From contig JAZFSZ010000156.1 of the NCBI GenBank assembly GCA_036446455.1, positions 1-6,447 of the forward strand: DNA of 6,447 bases, in the 5' to 3' direction. This stretch comes from JAZFSZ01 sp036446455. GTDB lineage: Bacteria > Pseudomonadota > Gammaproteobacteria > Acidiferrobacterales > JAJDNE01. Both the position numbers and the translations under genes were made by a program. Under the pieces are notes generated by a model. That model was given only the letters and a program-made list of their open reading frames with translations, did no database searches and was not told the origin of the DNA. Below are positions 1 to 5,947 of the stretch, piece by piece; the stretch's first letter is position 1; each line of letters starts with the position of its first letter.

Positions 1-437
1 GTGTTGTACCAGGTGTTGGGCAATGTTTTGGTAACCGGCATACGACCGCCGATGGCTAGCTGCAGGCGGGCCTTCCAGTTGCCGAAGTTGGGAAAAGTGA
101 CAATGCCTTCGGTGCCGACGCGCAGCATTTCCTGTAGCAAAAGATTCGGGTGCTTCAATGCTTGCAGCGTCAGAGACAGGATGACGTAGTCGAATGAATT
201 ATCGTCGAATTCAGATAAGCCTTCATTTAGGTCCATGTGAATCACATTGATGCCATTTTTAATTGATGCGGCGATGTCGTTGTCGTCAATCTCGATGCCG
301 TATCCGTGCACCTGCTTCTGCTGTTTCAGGTAAGCCAATAACGTGCCATCACCGCAACCGAGATCGATGACACTGCCGCCGTGTTTGACCCAATCGGCGA
401 TAATGGAAAAATCGGCGCGTTCAAGTTGAATGCTCAT
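1..437 (-). CDS. metW: MetW, methionine biosynthesis protein (3' end cut by window edge)
   Basis: The minus strand from ATG at 437 to the window edge gives 145 residues without a stop; the usual protein is about 200 residues, so the C-terminal quarter is missing. It has a class I SAM-methyltransferase-like fold: the glycine-rich nucleotide-binding loop VIDLGCGDGT sits at residues 23-32, followed by an acidic strand end (GIEID, 47-51) and an MDLNEGL segment at 68-74. The family signature FPNFGNWKARLQL is at 115-127, followed by GRMPVTKTLPNTWYN at 131-145. The start codon overlaps the metX stop as ATGA, so translation is probably coupled to metX. MetW is known as a partner of MetX in homoserine acylation in Pseudomonas-type organisms; a methyl transfer reaction of its own is not established. 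The identity is firm, while the precise biochemical role is inferred from the family and its neighbour. Confidence 0.95.
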   Translation of the reverse strand, partial: MSIQLERADFSIIADWVKHGGSVIDLGCGDGTLLAYLKQQKQVHGYGIEIDDNDIAASIKNGINVIHMDLNEGLSEFDDNSFDYVILSLTLQALKHPNLLLQEMLRVGTEGIVTFPNFGNWKARLQLAIGGRMPVTKTLPNTWYN

Positions 438-1582
438 ACACCTGCCCCACTCGCAACGCGTTCCATGTAGCTGCCAAACACATCGAGGTATTGCGGTATC
501 TTCATCAGGAAGGCATCGTGCCCCTGGGTGGCATTGATCTCGGCATAACTGACATTGAGATCGTTATCATGTATGGCTTTTACAATTTCGCGCGAACGAA
601 CGGGCGCAAAACGCCAGTCACTGGTAAACGAAATCACCAGAAAGTCTGCCCTGGCGCTGGCCATGGCTCTTGTCAGGCTACCGCCATGACTGGCCGCCGG
701 GTCAAAGTAATCCAGCACCTTGGTGATGAGCAGGTAGGTATTGGCATCAAAGCCACCGACAAAACTGTCGGCTTGGTAGCGTAAATAACTCTCCACCTGG
801 AACTCGACATCAAAATCAAAATCAAATTTGTCGTCGCGAAGATCGCGACCGAATTTTTCGCGCATGATGTCATCCGAGAGATAGGTGATATGACCCAGCA
901 TGCGGGCAATGCGCAGGCCGCGTGCCGGTTCGGTATCAAAGTCGTAATAGCGTCCGCCGTGAAATTCCGGATCAGTACGAATGGCCTGGCGTGCCACCTC
1001 GTTAAAAGCAATGTTCTGCGCGGTTAGTTTTGGCGAGGCGGCGATAACCACGGCATGCGCTATTCGATCCGGGTAATCAATTGCCCACTGCATGACCTGC
1101 ATGCCACCAAGACTGCCACCGACGACCGCTGCCCACTTGTCGATACTCAAGCGATCGGCCAGTCGTGCCTGGCTTTCCACCCAATCGCGCACGGTAATAA
1201 AGGGAAAATCCGGGCCAAAAGGTTTGCCGGTTTTGGGGTCAATGGAAGAGGGACCGCTGGAGCCAAAACAGCCGCCGAGATTATTGCAACTGACCACATA
1301 GAAGCGATTGGTATCGACAGTCTTGCCGGGGCCAACGATGTTTTCCCACCAGCCTGGTTTCTTGTCTTCCATACTGTGGTAACCGGCAACATGGTGATTG
1401 CTGGACAGTGCATGGCAAATCAGGATGGCATTACTTTTATCCGCGTTAAGCTCGCCGTAGGTTTCATAGACAAGATCGTAAGCGTCGATGCGGCCACCGC
1501 TGGTCAGTGACAGTGGTCCATCAAAATGTGCCGTTTCGGGCTTAACGATGCCGACGGAATCAGCAGGAATTTCTTCGGGCAT
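434..1582 (-). CDS. metX: Homoserine O-acyltransferase (MetX family)
   Basis: A 382-residue cytoplasmic alpha/beta-hydrolase-fold enzyme that acylates the hydroxyl of L-homoserine, the first committed step of methionine synthesis. The nucleophile elbow GGSLGGMQ is at residues 155-162 with Ser157; Asp322 (in TSDW) and His355 (in QGHDAF) complete the catalytic triad. Other family marks are LICHALSS (54-61), the CNNLGGCFGSSGP loop (99-111) and FQVESYLRYQ (261-270). The start is fixed: a stop lies five codons upstream in frame and the next Met is residue 71. The length is normal. MetX homologues use either acetyl-CoA or succinyl-CoA; Pseudomonas-type MetX enzymes paired with MetW have been reported as succinyltransferases, so the donor is left open here. 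An unusual FDFDFD stretch (253-258) is encoded by three exact hexamers. The gene follows yggU after 70 bp and overlaps metW by 4 bp. Confidence 0.97.
   Translation of the reverse strand: MPEEIPADSVGIVKPETAHFDGPLSLTSGGRIDAYDLVYETYGELNADKSNAILICHALSSNHHVAGYHSMEDKKPGWWENIVGPGKTVDTNRFYVVSCNNLGGCFGSSGPSSIDPKTGKPFGPDFPFITVRDWVESQARLADRLSIDKWAAVVGGSLGGMQVMQWAIDYPDRIAHAVVIAASPKLTAQNIAFNEVARQAIRTDPEFHGGRYYDFDTEPARGLRIARMLGHITYLSDDIMREKFGRDLRDDKFDFDFDVEFQVESYLRYQADSFVGGFDANTYLLITKVLDYFDPAASHGGSLTRAMASARADFLVISFTSDWRFAPVRSREIVKAIHDNDLNVSYAEINATQGHDAFLMKIPQYLDVFGSYMERVASGAGV
809..826 (-). repeat. Three exact tandem hexamers inside metX
   Basis: ATCAAA occurs three times in a row on the plus strand, coding (TTTGAT)x3 on the metX strand and giving Phe-Asp three times (residues 253-258). 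The hexamer unit preserves frame, so slippage would add or remove one Phe-Asp pair. It sits just before the conserved FQVESYLRYQ block. Confidence 0.85.
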
Positions 1583-1615
1583 TGATTTGTCTACTCAGGG
1601 ACAAGGCGTGAGTTC

Positions 1616-1644
1616 AGTCTAAACAGTGTTTGATTGTGCATCAA
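1616..1644 (-). promoter_or_regulatory. Possible sigma-70 promoter and dyad upstream of metX
   Basis: On the minus strand TTGATG (1644-1639) and TAGACT (1621-1616) are separated by 17 bp; each matches the sigma-70 consensus at four of six positions. The predicted transcript would begin about 25-30 nt before the metX ATG. The -35 hexamer lies inside a perfect dyad TTGAT-N5-ATCAA (1630-1644), which could be an operator half-site pair or chance. It does not match the MetJ box core (AGACGTCT). This is the only gap above a few bases in the minus-strand cluster, so an internal promoter for metX-metW is plausible, but the elements are weak. Confidence 0.3.
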
Positions 1645-1652
1645 TGCAGTTA

Positions 1653-1958
1653 TCACGGCGAACCTTCAGGTGGTGACAGACCCAGATCAGGTGGTAGCTT
1701 TTTTGGTGATGAGATGTGAAAGGTTTCAGCGCGGTTGTGATCGCCGCGGATCAGATTGACATCACGTTTGGCAATACCAAACTGCCGCGCAAGAAAATGG
1801 ATCAGGCGAGTGTTGGCAGCGCCGTCGACGGGAGCAGCGGTAATGCGCAGTTTGAGGCGCTCATCGCGGACACCGGCGAATTCATCGCGGTTGGCACGGG
1901 GATGTATGTTTAAGAGCAGTATGAGCGTATCGCCTTGCCAGCGATACCAGCTCGACAT
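1653..1958 (-). CDS. yggU: DUF167 / YggU family small conserved protein
   Basis: A 101-residue protein of the DUF167 (YggU) family, which has a small alpha/beta fold and no established biochemical function. The family core is visible: an amphipathic strand LILLLNIHPRANRDEF (12-27), then LKLRITAAPVDGAANTRLI (35-53) with the diagnostic PVDGAAN, then a helix and VNLIRGDHNRAETFHI (67-82). The last 18 residues are a proline-rich tail, probably disordered. The ATG overlaps the yggT stop by one base (TGATG). No Shine-Dalgarno sequence is visible before it, so expression probably depends on coupling to yggT. A yggT-yggU pair is common in proteobacteria, often beside proC. The family call is secure; function is unknown. 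Confidence 0.92.
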   Translation of the reverse strand: MSSWYRWQGDTLILLLNIHPRANRDEFAGVRDERLKLRITAAPVDGAANTRLIHFLARQFGIAKRDVNLIRGDHNRAETFHISSPKKLPPDLGLSPPEGSP

Positions 1959-2560
1959 CAGAGCAGGCTACGAGCCAGGTCTTTCAACGGCGCAACGATA
2001 AGAAACAGGGCCAACTGTAAACCAACGATGACCACGATGGGTGATAAATCCAGGCCGCCCATGGGAGGAAGAATGCGTTTGGCCGGGCGCAACAGCGGGT
2101 CCGTCAGATTGTGCATCAGGGTAAACGCGGGATTATTGTAAGCGCTCTGGGGATTGATCCAGCTAATAATGATCTGAATAATCAGCGAAAATATAAATAT
2201 ATAAACGGAAAGCTGTATGAGTTGTGGAATCGCATAAATAAGGACGCCCAACGGTTTCAGGGCAACACCATGCAGGATTCCCTGGATTCTGTCTCCTGGC
2301 GATCCAGATAAAAACAGCTCCAGACTTTGCAGAGCAATCAGAAGTAACACCGATGCCAGGTCAATACCAAAAAGCCCCGGGACCAGACGGCGCAGGGGCT
2401 TCAGTGGCGGGTTGGTGATTTTGAGGATCGCCTGCGAGATCGGATTATAAAAATCCGCACGCACTACCTGAAACAGGAAGCGCAACATAACCATAAGTAT
2501 GTAAATCCCCAGCACCACTTGCACCAGAAAAATGCCGGCATTACCAAAATAACCATTCAT
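1958..2560 (-). CDS. yggT: YggT family integral membrane protein
   Basis: A 200-residue hydrophobic protein containing two copies of the YGGT domain. Each copy has a membrane segment, a loop with NP and LRR/LRPAKR elements, and a second membrane segment. In repeat 1 the loop spans DFYNPISQAILKITNPPLKP (36-55) and GIDLASVLLLIALQ (65-78). In repeat 2 it spans NPAFTLMHNLTDPLLRPAKR (143-162) and GLDLSPIVVIVGLQ (169-182). Hydrophobic stretches near 8-32, 68-85, 105-134 and 173-190 suggest about four membrane passes. I chose ATG 2560 although the frame stays open to 2755: the extra 65 residues lie inside proC, are not hydrophobic and do not resemble the family. This start falls one base after the proC stop (TGATATG). 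Homologues have been linked to osmotic tolerance and, in plastids, to thylakoid or nucleoid organisation, but the role in bacteria is uncertain. Confidence 0.93.
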   Translation of the reverse strand: MNGYFGNAGIFLVQVVLGIYILMVMLRFLFQVVRADFYNPISQAILKITNPPLKPLRRLVPGLFGIDLASVLLLIALQSLELFLSGSPGDRIQGILHGVALKPLGVLIYAIPQLIQLSVYIFIFSLIIQIIISWINPQSAYNNPAFTLMHNLTDPLLRPAKRILPPMGGLDLSPIVVIVGLQLALFLIVAPLKDLARSLL

Positions 2561-2561
2561 A

Positions 2562-3389
2562 TCAATCTTTTCCCAACAGTTCGGCCAGTTCACGAGATCG
2601 CCTGGTGGCCGCGTCGAGCGCCTCTTCAAACATGGCGCGGATATTATTGTCTTCAAATGACTGGATTGCCTGTTCAGTGGTGCCCCCGGGTGAGGTAACG
2701 CGCTGGCGCAGATTCGCCGGTGCTGCACCATCCTCCAGCGCCATCTTGGCAGCACCGAACGCCGTTTCCAGTGTCAGTAGTCTTGCAGTGTCAGCACCCA
2801 GTCCCTGCTTGATCGCCGCAGACTCCAGCGCTTCCATTACCAGGAAGAAATAGGCGGGTCCACTACCGGACAAGGCGGTAACCACGTCCATCAGGTCTTC
2901 ATTATCGACCCATACCACAATGCCAACCGTACGCAGGATAGTTTCAGCGGAATTACGTAGTTCGGTTTCGACATTATTACTGGCGTAGAGACCGGTCGCC
3001 CCGGAACCAATCAGGGCCGCTGTGTTGGGCATGGCGCGCACCAGTGGCACCTCCTTGCCCAACCAGCCGCTCAGGCTGTTGGTACGAATACCAGCGGCAA
3101 TGGAGATCACCAATGGACGTTTTTTGCCCACGGTGGCAGCCAGTTCTTTTGCCACTTTTGGCAGTATTTGCGGTTTGACTGCCAATAACACGATATCGGC
3201 CTGACTGGCGGCTTCAACATTATTGTCAGTGGTCTCAATCCCCAACACCTGTTCCAGGGATTGTCGAACGCCACTATCGGGATCGGCTACCAGCAGGTAG
3301 TCACGGCCCCAGCCATTATCAAGCAGTCCACCTGCCAGGCTGCGTGCCATGTTGCCGCCGCCGATAAATGCAATTGTGCTATTTGTCAT
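2562..3389 (-). CDS. proC: Pyrroline-5-carboxylate reductase
   Basis: A 275-residue cytoplasmic enzyme, the normal family length, that reduces 1-pyrroline-5-carboxylate to L-proline with NAD(P)H, the last step of proline synthesis. The N-terminal Rossmann fold begins with FIGGGNMA (8-15). LLAVKPQ (68-74), SIAAGI (96-101) and RAMPNT (118-123) line the cofactor site. The C-terminal helical dimerisation and substrate domain has ALSGSGPAYFF (172-182) and the P5CR signature region ending in TSPGGTTEQA (232-241). ATG 3389 puts the Rossmann motif at the usual distance from the N terminus. No strong Shine-Dalgarno precedes it; the nearest purine-rich block (GGGGTGGGG) is about 15-25 nt upstream. It is the first gene of the minus-strand cluster, and in related genomes yggS normally precedes it. 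Confidence 0.97.
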   Translation of the reverse strand: MTNSTIAFIGGGNMARSLAGGLLDNGWGRDYLLVADPDSGVRQSLEQVLGIETTDNNVEAASQADIVLLAVKPQILPKVAKELAATVGKKRPLVISIAAGIRTNSLSGWLGKEVPLVRAMPNTAALIGSGATGLYASNNVETELRNSAETILRTVGIVVWVDNEDLMDVVTALSGSGPAYFFLVMEALESAAIKQGLGADTARLLTLETAFGAAKMALEDGAAPANLRQRVTSPGGTTEQAIQSFEDNNIRAMFEEALDAATRRSRELAELLGKD

Positions 3390-3431
3390 TAGAAATTTGT
3401 CGCCCCACCCCTACCTGTGGTAGAAATCGGT

Positions 3432-3460
3432 GTTATCTCCCGAGAATATTGCTTTCTGAA
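3432..3460 (-). promoter_or_regulatory. proC: Possible sigma-70 promoter for proC
   Basis: On the minus strand TTCAGA (3460-3455) and GATAAC (3437-3432) are 17 bp apart, each matching four of six consensus positions. The transcript would start near 3425 and have a leader of about 35 nt with a 5-bp hairpin (3411-3423) just inside it. The spacing and position are sensible but the hexamers are weak, and other arrangements in this AT-richer stretch cannot be excluded. Confidence 0.3.
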
Positions 3461-3477
3461 CTATTCTGATTCTTGCA

Positions 3478-3582
3478 TTACAGCAGCCAGTCTTCAATCT
3501 CCGCGATTCCGCAATCGGGGTGCCGCGATGCTAACTTGTTTGTCTGTGTGTGGCAGATATACTTGAATCTGATGACGGCCAC
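3478..3582 (-). CDS. Weak candidate small protein, 34 residues, GTG start
   Basis: A minus-strand frame opens after a TAG at about 3607 and reads from GTG 3582 to a TAA at 3480-3478, giving 34 residues. It is rich in charged and aromatic residues and has two cysteines (residues 10 and 24), two histidines (11 and 21) and an acidic C-terminal end, AEIEDWLL. I do not recognise it. For it: the composition reads like protein rather than random sequence, and it lies on the proC strand in the slot where yggS is normally found. Against it: the start is GTG, there is no convincing Shine-Dalgarno (only GGTGGT directly before the start), it is very short, and it overlaps the best candidate pilT promoter. 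It could be chance, or a leftover of a displaced gene. Confidence 0.18.
   Translation of the reverse strand: MAVIRFKYICHTQTNKLASRHPDCGIAEIEDWLL
3536..3563 (+). promoter_or_regulatory. pilT: Possible sigma-70 promoter for pilT
   Basis: TATACT (3558-3563) matches the -10 consensus at five of six positions; TTGTTT (3536-3541) is a poor -35 (three of six) 16 bp upstream. The predicted start near 3570 gives a leader of about 53 nt before pilT. The hairpin and direct repeat at 3501-3529 lie just upstream, where an activator or repressor could bind. This is the best plus-strand candidate in the gap, but it rests on the -10 alone. Confidence 0.4.
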
Positions 3583-3613
3583 ACCACCAGGGCCGGAAAA
3601 ATATAACTAAGCT

Positions 3614-3617
3614 GGAG
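3614..3617 (+). promoter_or_regulatory. pilT: Ribosome binding site of pilT
   Basis: GGAG ends five bases before the ATG at 3623 and supports this start. The N-terminal sequence (MDIAELLAFAFKQGASDLHL) agrees with the conserved PilT N terminus. Confidence 0.8.
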
Positions 3618-3622
3618 TCTCG

Positions 3623-4702
3623 ATGGATATAGCCGAACTTTTGGCATTTGCCTTTAAACAGGGTGCTTCCGATTTACATTTGTCATCAGGACTGCCACCG
3701 ATGATCCGTGTCGACGGCGACGTCAAGCGCATTAACGTCGACGCCCTCGATGATCGCACCGTACATAATATGGTGTATGACATCATGAACGACAAGCAGC
3801 AAAAGGACTTTGAAGAGTTTCTCGAGACTGACTTCTCGTTCGAACTGCCCAACATCGCGCGTTTTCGCGTCAATGCCTTTAACCAGCAGCGTGGCCCGGC
3901 GGCGGTGTTTCGAACCATTCCTTCCAAAATATTGTCTCTGGAGCAGTTGAACGCGCCTGAAGGATTCAAGGCAATTTCGGATCAGCCTCGCGGCATTGTG
4001 TTGGTGACCGGCCCAACGGGTTCGGGTAAATCGACCACGCTGGCAGCGATGGTGAATTACGTCAACGAAACCAGACACGAACATATTCTAACCATCGAGG
4101 ATCCAATCGAATTTGTGCACACCAGTAAAAACTGTCTGGTCAATCAGCGCGAAGTGGGTCGCGACACCCTGGGCTTCAATGAAGCGCTGCGCAGCGCGCT
4201 GCGTGAAGATCCCGACATTATTCTCATCGGTGAGATGCGAGATCTCGAAACCATTCGGCTGGCGCTGACTGCGGCAGAAACTGGCCACCTGGTGTTCGGC
4301 ACCCTGCACACCAGCTCGGCAGCGAAGACCATTGACCGTATTGTCGATGTATTTCCGGCGGCGGAAAAGGACATGGTGCGGTCCATGTTGTCGGAGTCGT
4401 TGCGGGCCGTGATTTCGCAAACGCTTTTGAAAAAAATTGGTGGTGGTCGGGTGGCTGCACACGAGATCATGATCGGTACCCCGGCCATTCGTAACCTCAT
4501 TCGTGAAGGCAAGGTGGCGCAGATGTACTCTGCCATCCAGACCAGCCAGAATATCGGCATGCAGACCCTGGATCAATGCCTGCTGAATATGGTGCGACAA
4601 CGCCAGGTGACCAATGACGAGGCGCGTATTCGTGCCGTGAATAAAGATTCGTTCCAGGGACCGTCCAAGGTCTCATCCGCGGGTGCAGCAGCCCAGGGCT
4701 AG
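3623..4702 (+). CDS. pilT: Type IV pilus retraction ATPase PilT
   Basis: A 359-residue cytoplasmic hexameric ATPase of the GspE/PilT secretion-ATPase family that drives pilus depolymerisation and so twitching motility, adhesion-linked retraction and DNA uptake. The N-terminal PAS-like domain begins with the conserved GASDLHLSSGLPP (14-26) and includes RFRVNAFNQQRG (80-91). The C-terminal RecA-like domain has Walker A GPTGSGKST (130-138), the Asp box TIEDPIEF (157-164), Walker B IILIGEMRD (199-207, Glu204) and the His box AAETGHLVFGTLHT (217-230). The retraction-specific motif AIRNLIREGK (288-297) is intact and separates it from the extension ATPase PilB. The tail after about 345 is a short Gly/Ala/Ser extension, making it somewhat longer than the roughly 344 residues of well-known PilT proteins. 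It is probably cotranscribed with pilU, 43 bp downstream. Confidence 0.98.
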   Translation: MDIAELLAFAFKQGASDLHLSSGLPPMIRVDGDVKRINVDALDDRTVHNMVYDIMNDKQQKDFEEFLETDFSFELPNIARFRVNAFNQQRGPAAVFRTIPSKILSLEQLNAPEGFKAISDQPRGIVLVTGPTGSGKSTTLAAMVNYVNETRHEHILTIEDPIEFVHTSKNCLVNQREVGRDTLGFNEALRSALREDPDIILIGEMRDLETIRLALTAAETGHLVFGTLHTSSAAKTIDRIVDVFPAAEKDMVRSMLSESLRAVISQTLLKKIGGGRVAAHEIMIGTPAIRNLIREGKVAQMYSAIQTSQNIGMQTLDQCLLNMVRQRQVTNDEARIRAVNKDSFQGPSKVSSAGAAAQG

Positions 4703-4733
4703 CAGGATTTGTATCACGCATTAGTGAACTGCC

Positions 4734-4738
4734 AGGAG
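4734..4738 (+). promoter_or_regulatory. pilU: Ribosome binding site of pilU
   Basis: AGGAG sits seven bases before the pilU ATG at 4746, within the 43 bp pilT-pilU gap. It gives pilU its own initiation signal instead of relying on coupling, and fixes the start. Confidence 0.85.
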
Positions 4739-4745
4739 AAACCAG

Positions 4746-5861
4746 ATGGTATTCAGTGATCTGCTGAAATTGATGAAGCAGAAAAATGCCTCGGATCTGT
4801 TTATTACATCCGGTGTGGCTCCCAGTATCAAGGTGGATGGCAAGATTATCCCCGTTACCAAGAAGCGCCTGACGCCGGAGCAATCCCGCGCCTTTGCCTA
4901 CGGCATTATGAACGAGGAACAGCGCCGTGATTTTGAAGCCACCAATGAATGTAACTTTGCCATCTCACCTCAGGAGATCGGCCGTTTTCGTGTCAATGTA
5001 TTCATGCAGCAACATATGGTGGGTATGGTGCTGCGTACCATCGAGACCGATATTCCTCGTTTCGATGACCTTAATTTGCCCAAGGTGCTGGCGGACCTGG
5101 CGCTGACCAAGCGCGGCCTGATCATATTTGTCGGTGGCACCGGCTCAGGTAAATCGACCTCCCTGGCGGCGATGATCGGCTATCGCAATGAATACAGTTA
5201 TGGCCACATTATTACGATTGAAGACCCGATTGAATACATTCACGAGCACAAGAACTGTATTGTGACCCAGCGCGAAGTCGGTGTGGATACCGAATCGTTT
5301 GCCACGGCGCTGAAGAATACGCTACGCCAGGCGCCGGACGTCATCCTGATAGGTGAGGTGCGTTCGCGCGAGACAATGGATTATGCTATTCAGTTTGCCG
5401 AAACCGGTCACTTGTGTCTGGCTACCCTGCACGCCAATAACGCCAACCAGGCACTGGACCGCATTATTAACTTTTTTCCGGAAGAAAAACGCCTGCAGTT
5501 GCTGATGGATTTGTCGCTCAACCTGAAGGCTGTGATCTCGCAACGACTGATCCCGGTGAAAGCCGGCAAGGGTCGTGTGCCGGCGGTGGAAGTGATGATC
5601 AACGTCGCCCTGATCGCCGATCTGATCCTGGATGGCAAGATTTACGAACTCAAGGAACTGATGGCGAAATCGGGCGAGGCCGGTATGCAGACCTTTGACC
5701 AATCCCTGTTCAATCTGTACGAGTCCGGGCTTATTTCCTACGATGAAACCCTGCGCAACGCGGACTCCATCAACGACCTGCGGTTGCGCATCAAGCTCGA
5801 AGGGAAGGATGCGAATACCACAGAGCTGGGCGAATCAATGAAGAATTTGACCGTCAAGTAA
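4746..5861 (+). CDS. pilU: Type IV pilus ATPase PilU, PilT-dependent retraction motor
   Basis: A 371-residue paralogue of PilT. The N-terminal domain has NASDLFITSGVAPSIKVDG (14-32) and GRFRVNVFMQQ (79-89). The motor domain has Walker A GGTGSGKST (130-138), the Asp box TIEDPIEY (157-164), Walker B VILIGEVRS (199-207) and the His box FAETGHLCLATLHA (217-230). Where PilT has AIRNLIREGK, this protein has ALIADLILDGK (288-298), and the C-terminal part ISYDETLRNADSINDLRLRIK (330-350) is typical of PilU. These two features support PilU over a second PilT. In Pseudomonas, Vibrio and Acinetobacter, PilU works with PilT to supply force in retraction and generally cannot retract pili alone. All catalytic motifs are intact. 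It is probably in one operon with pilT. Confidence 0.97.
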   Translation: MVFSDLLKLMKQKNASDLFITSGVAPSIKVDGKIIPVTKKRLTPEQSRAFAYGIMNEEQRRDFEATNECNFAISPQEIGRFRVNVFMQQHMVGMVLRTIETDIPRFDDLNLPKVLADLALTKRGLIIFVGGTGSGKSTSLAAMIGYRNEYSYGHIITIEDPIEYIHEHKNCIVTQREVGVDTESFATALKNTLRQAPDVILIGEVRSRETMDYAIQFAETGHLCLATLHANNANQALDRIINFFPEEKRLQLLMDLSLNLKAVISQRLIPVKAGKGRVPAVEVMINVALIADLILDGKIYELKELMAKSGEAGMQTFDQSLFNLYESGLISYDETLRNADSINDLRLRIKLEGKDANTTELGESMKNLTVK

Positions 5862-5884
5862 TCGTGATATGCTATTGAACTTCT

Positions 5885-5913
5885 TGCATCGACTCGTTCG
5901 ACAGGCATTTTTT
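5885..5913 (+). terminator. Possible weak intrinsic terminator after pilU
   Basis: About 24 bases after the pilU stop, TGC-A-TCGA-CTCGT-TCGA-CAG-GCA folds into a short stem with an asymmetric internal loop, followed directly by six T residues (5908-5913). The position is right for ending the pilT-pilU transcript, but the uninterrupted pairing is only four base pairs plus three, so it may be inefficient or not a terminator at all. Confidence 0.35.
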
Positions 5914-5947
5914 GTAAATTAATAATAAACGGATTCAATTTACACGG

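Larger units (their letters stand above)
3390..3622. other. Divergent intergenic region proC / pilT, with yggS absent
   Basis: This 233 bp region separates the two divergent gene groups and holds the candidate promoters listed separately. Further structure: a hairpin CTACC-TGT-GGTAG (3411-3423) in the proC leader; a hairpin CGATT-CCGC-AATCG (3504-3517); a direct repeat CCGCGAT at 3501-3507 and 3523-3529, 22 bp apart and so on the same helical face; and TAGAAAT at both 3390-3396 and 3421-3427. No frame long enough for YggS (about 230 residues) exists on either strand. The 22-bp spacing could suit a dimeric regulator, but no known operator is recognised. Confidence 0.6.

Noticed and set aside
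1..189. Plus-strand frame of 62 codons at the left edge
   Set aside because: It is antisense to metW, whose conserved FPNFGNW and GRMP motifs are read from the other strand.
491..1510. Plus-strand frames of 97 and 151 codons opposite metX
   Set aside because: They lie entirely antisense to a secure metX gene, have no family resemblance and reflect the complementary codon pattern of that gene.
1958..2755. Long 265-residue version of YggT starting inside proC
   Set aside because: The extra 65 residues overlap the proC C-terminal coding region, are non-hydrophobic and arginine-rich, and do not fit the family. ATG 2560, one base after the proC stop, gives a normal 200-residue YggT.
3414..3479. 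Minus-strand frame reading RIRI...KAIF-G, faintly like the C-terminal VRIGTAIFG of YggS, as a yggS remnant
   Set aside because: The match is a handful of common residues and needs a two-residue insertion; nothing upstream in this or the other frames resembles the rest of YggS. It is most likely chance, although an alignment with relatives would settle it.
3551..3567. Sigma-54 promoter for pilT (TGGCAG...CTTGA)
   Set aside because: The GG block is present, but the downstream GC of the TTGC element is missing and the TTG is one base out of register, so the required GG-N10-GC spacing is not met.
3572..3610. 12-residue plus-strand leader peptide ending just before the pilT ribosome binding site
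   Set aside because: It is too short to support, has no ribosome binding site, and would be almost leaderless from the predicted transcription start. There is no regulatory codon run or attenuator-like pairing.
4088..4600. Long minus-strand frame (170 codons) opposite pilT, and similar ones opposite pilU
   Set aside because: They are antisense to highly conserved ATPase motifs, and their His/Arg/Gln-rich composition is typical of shadow frames.
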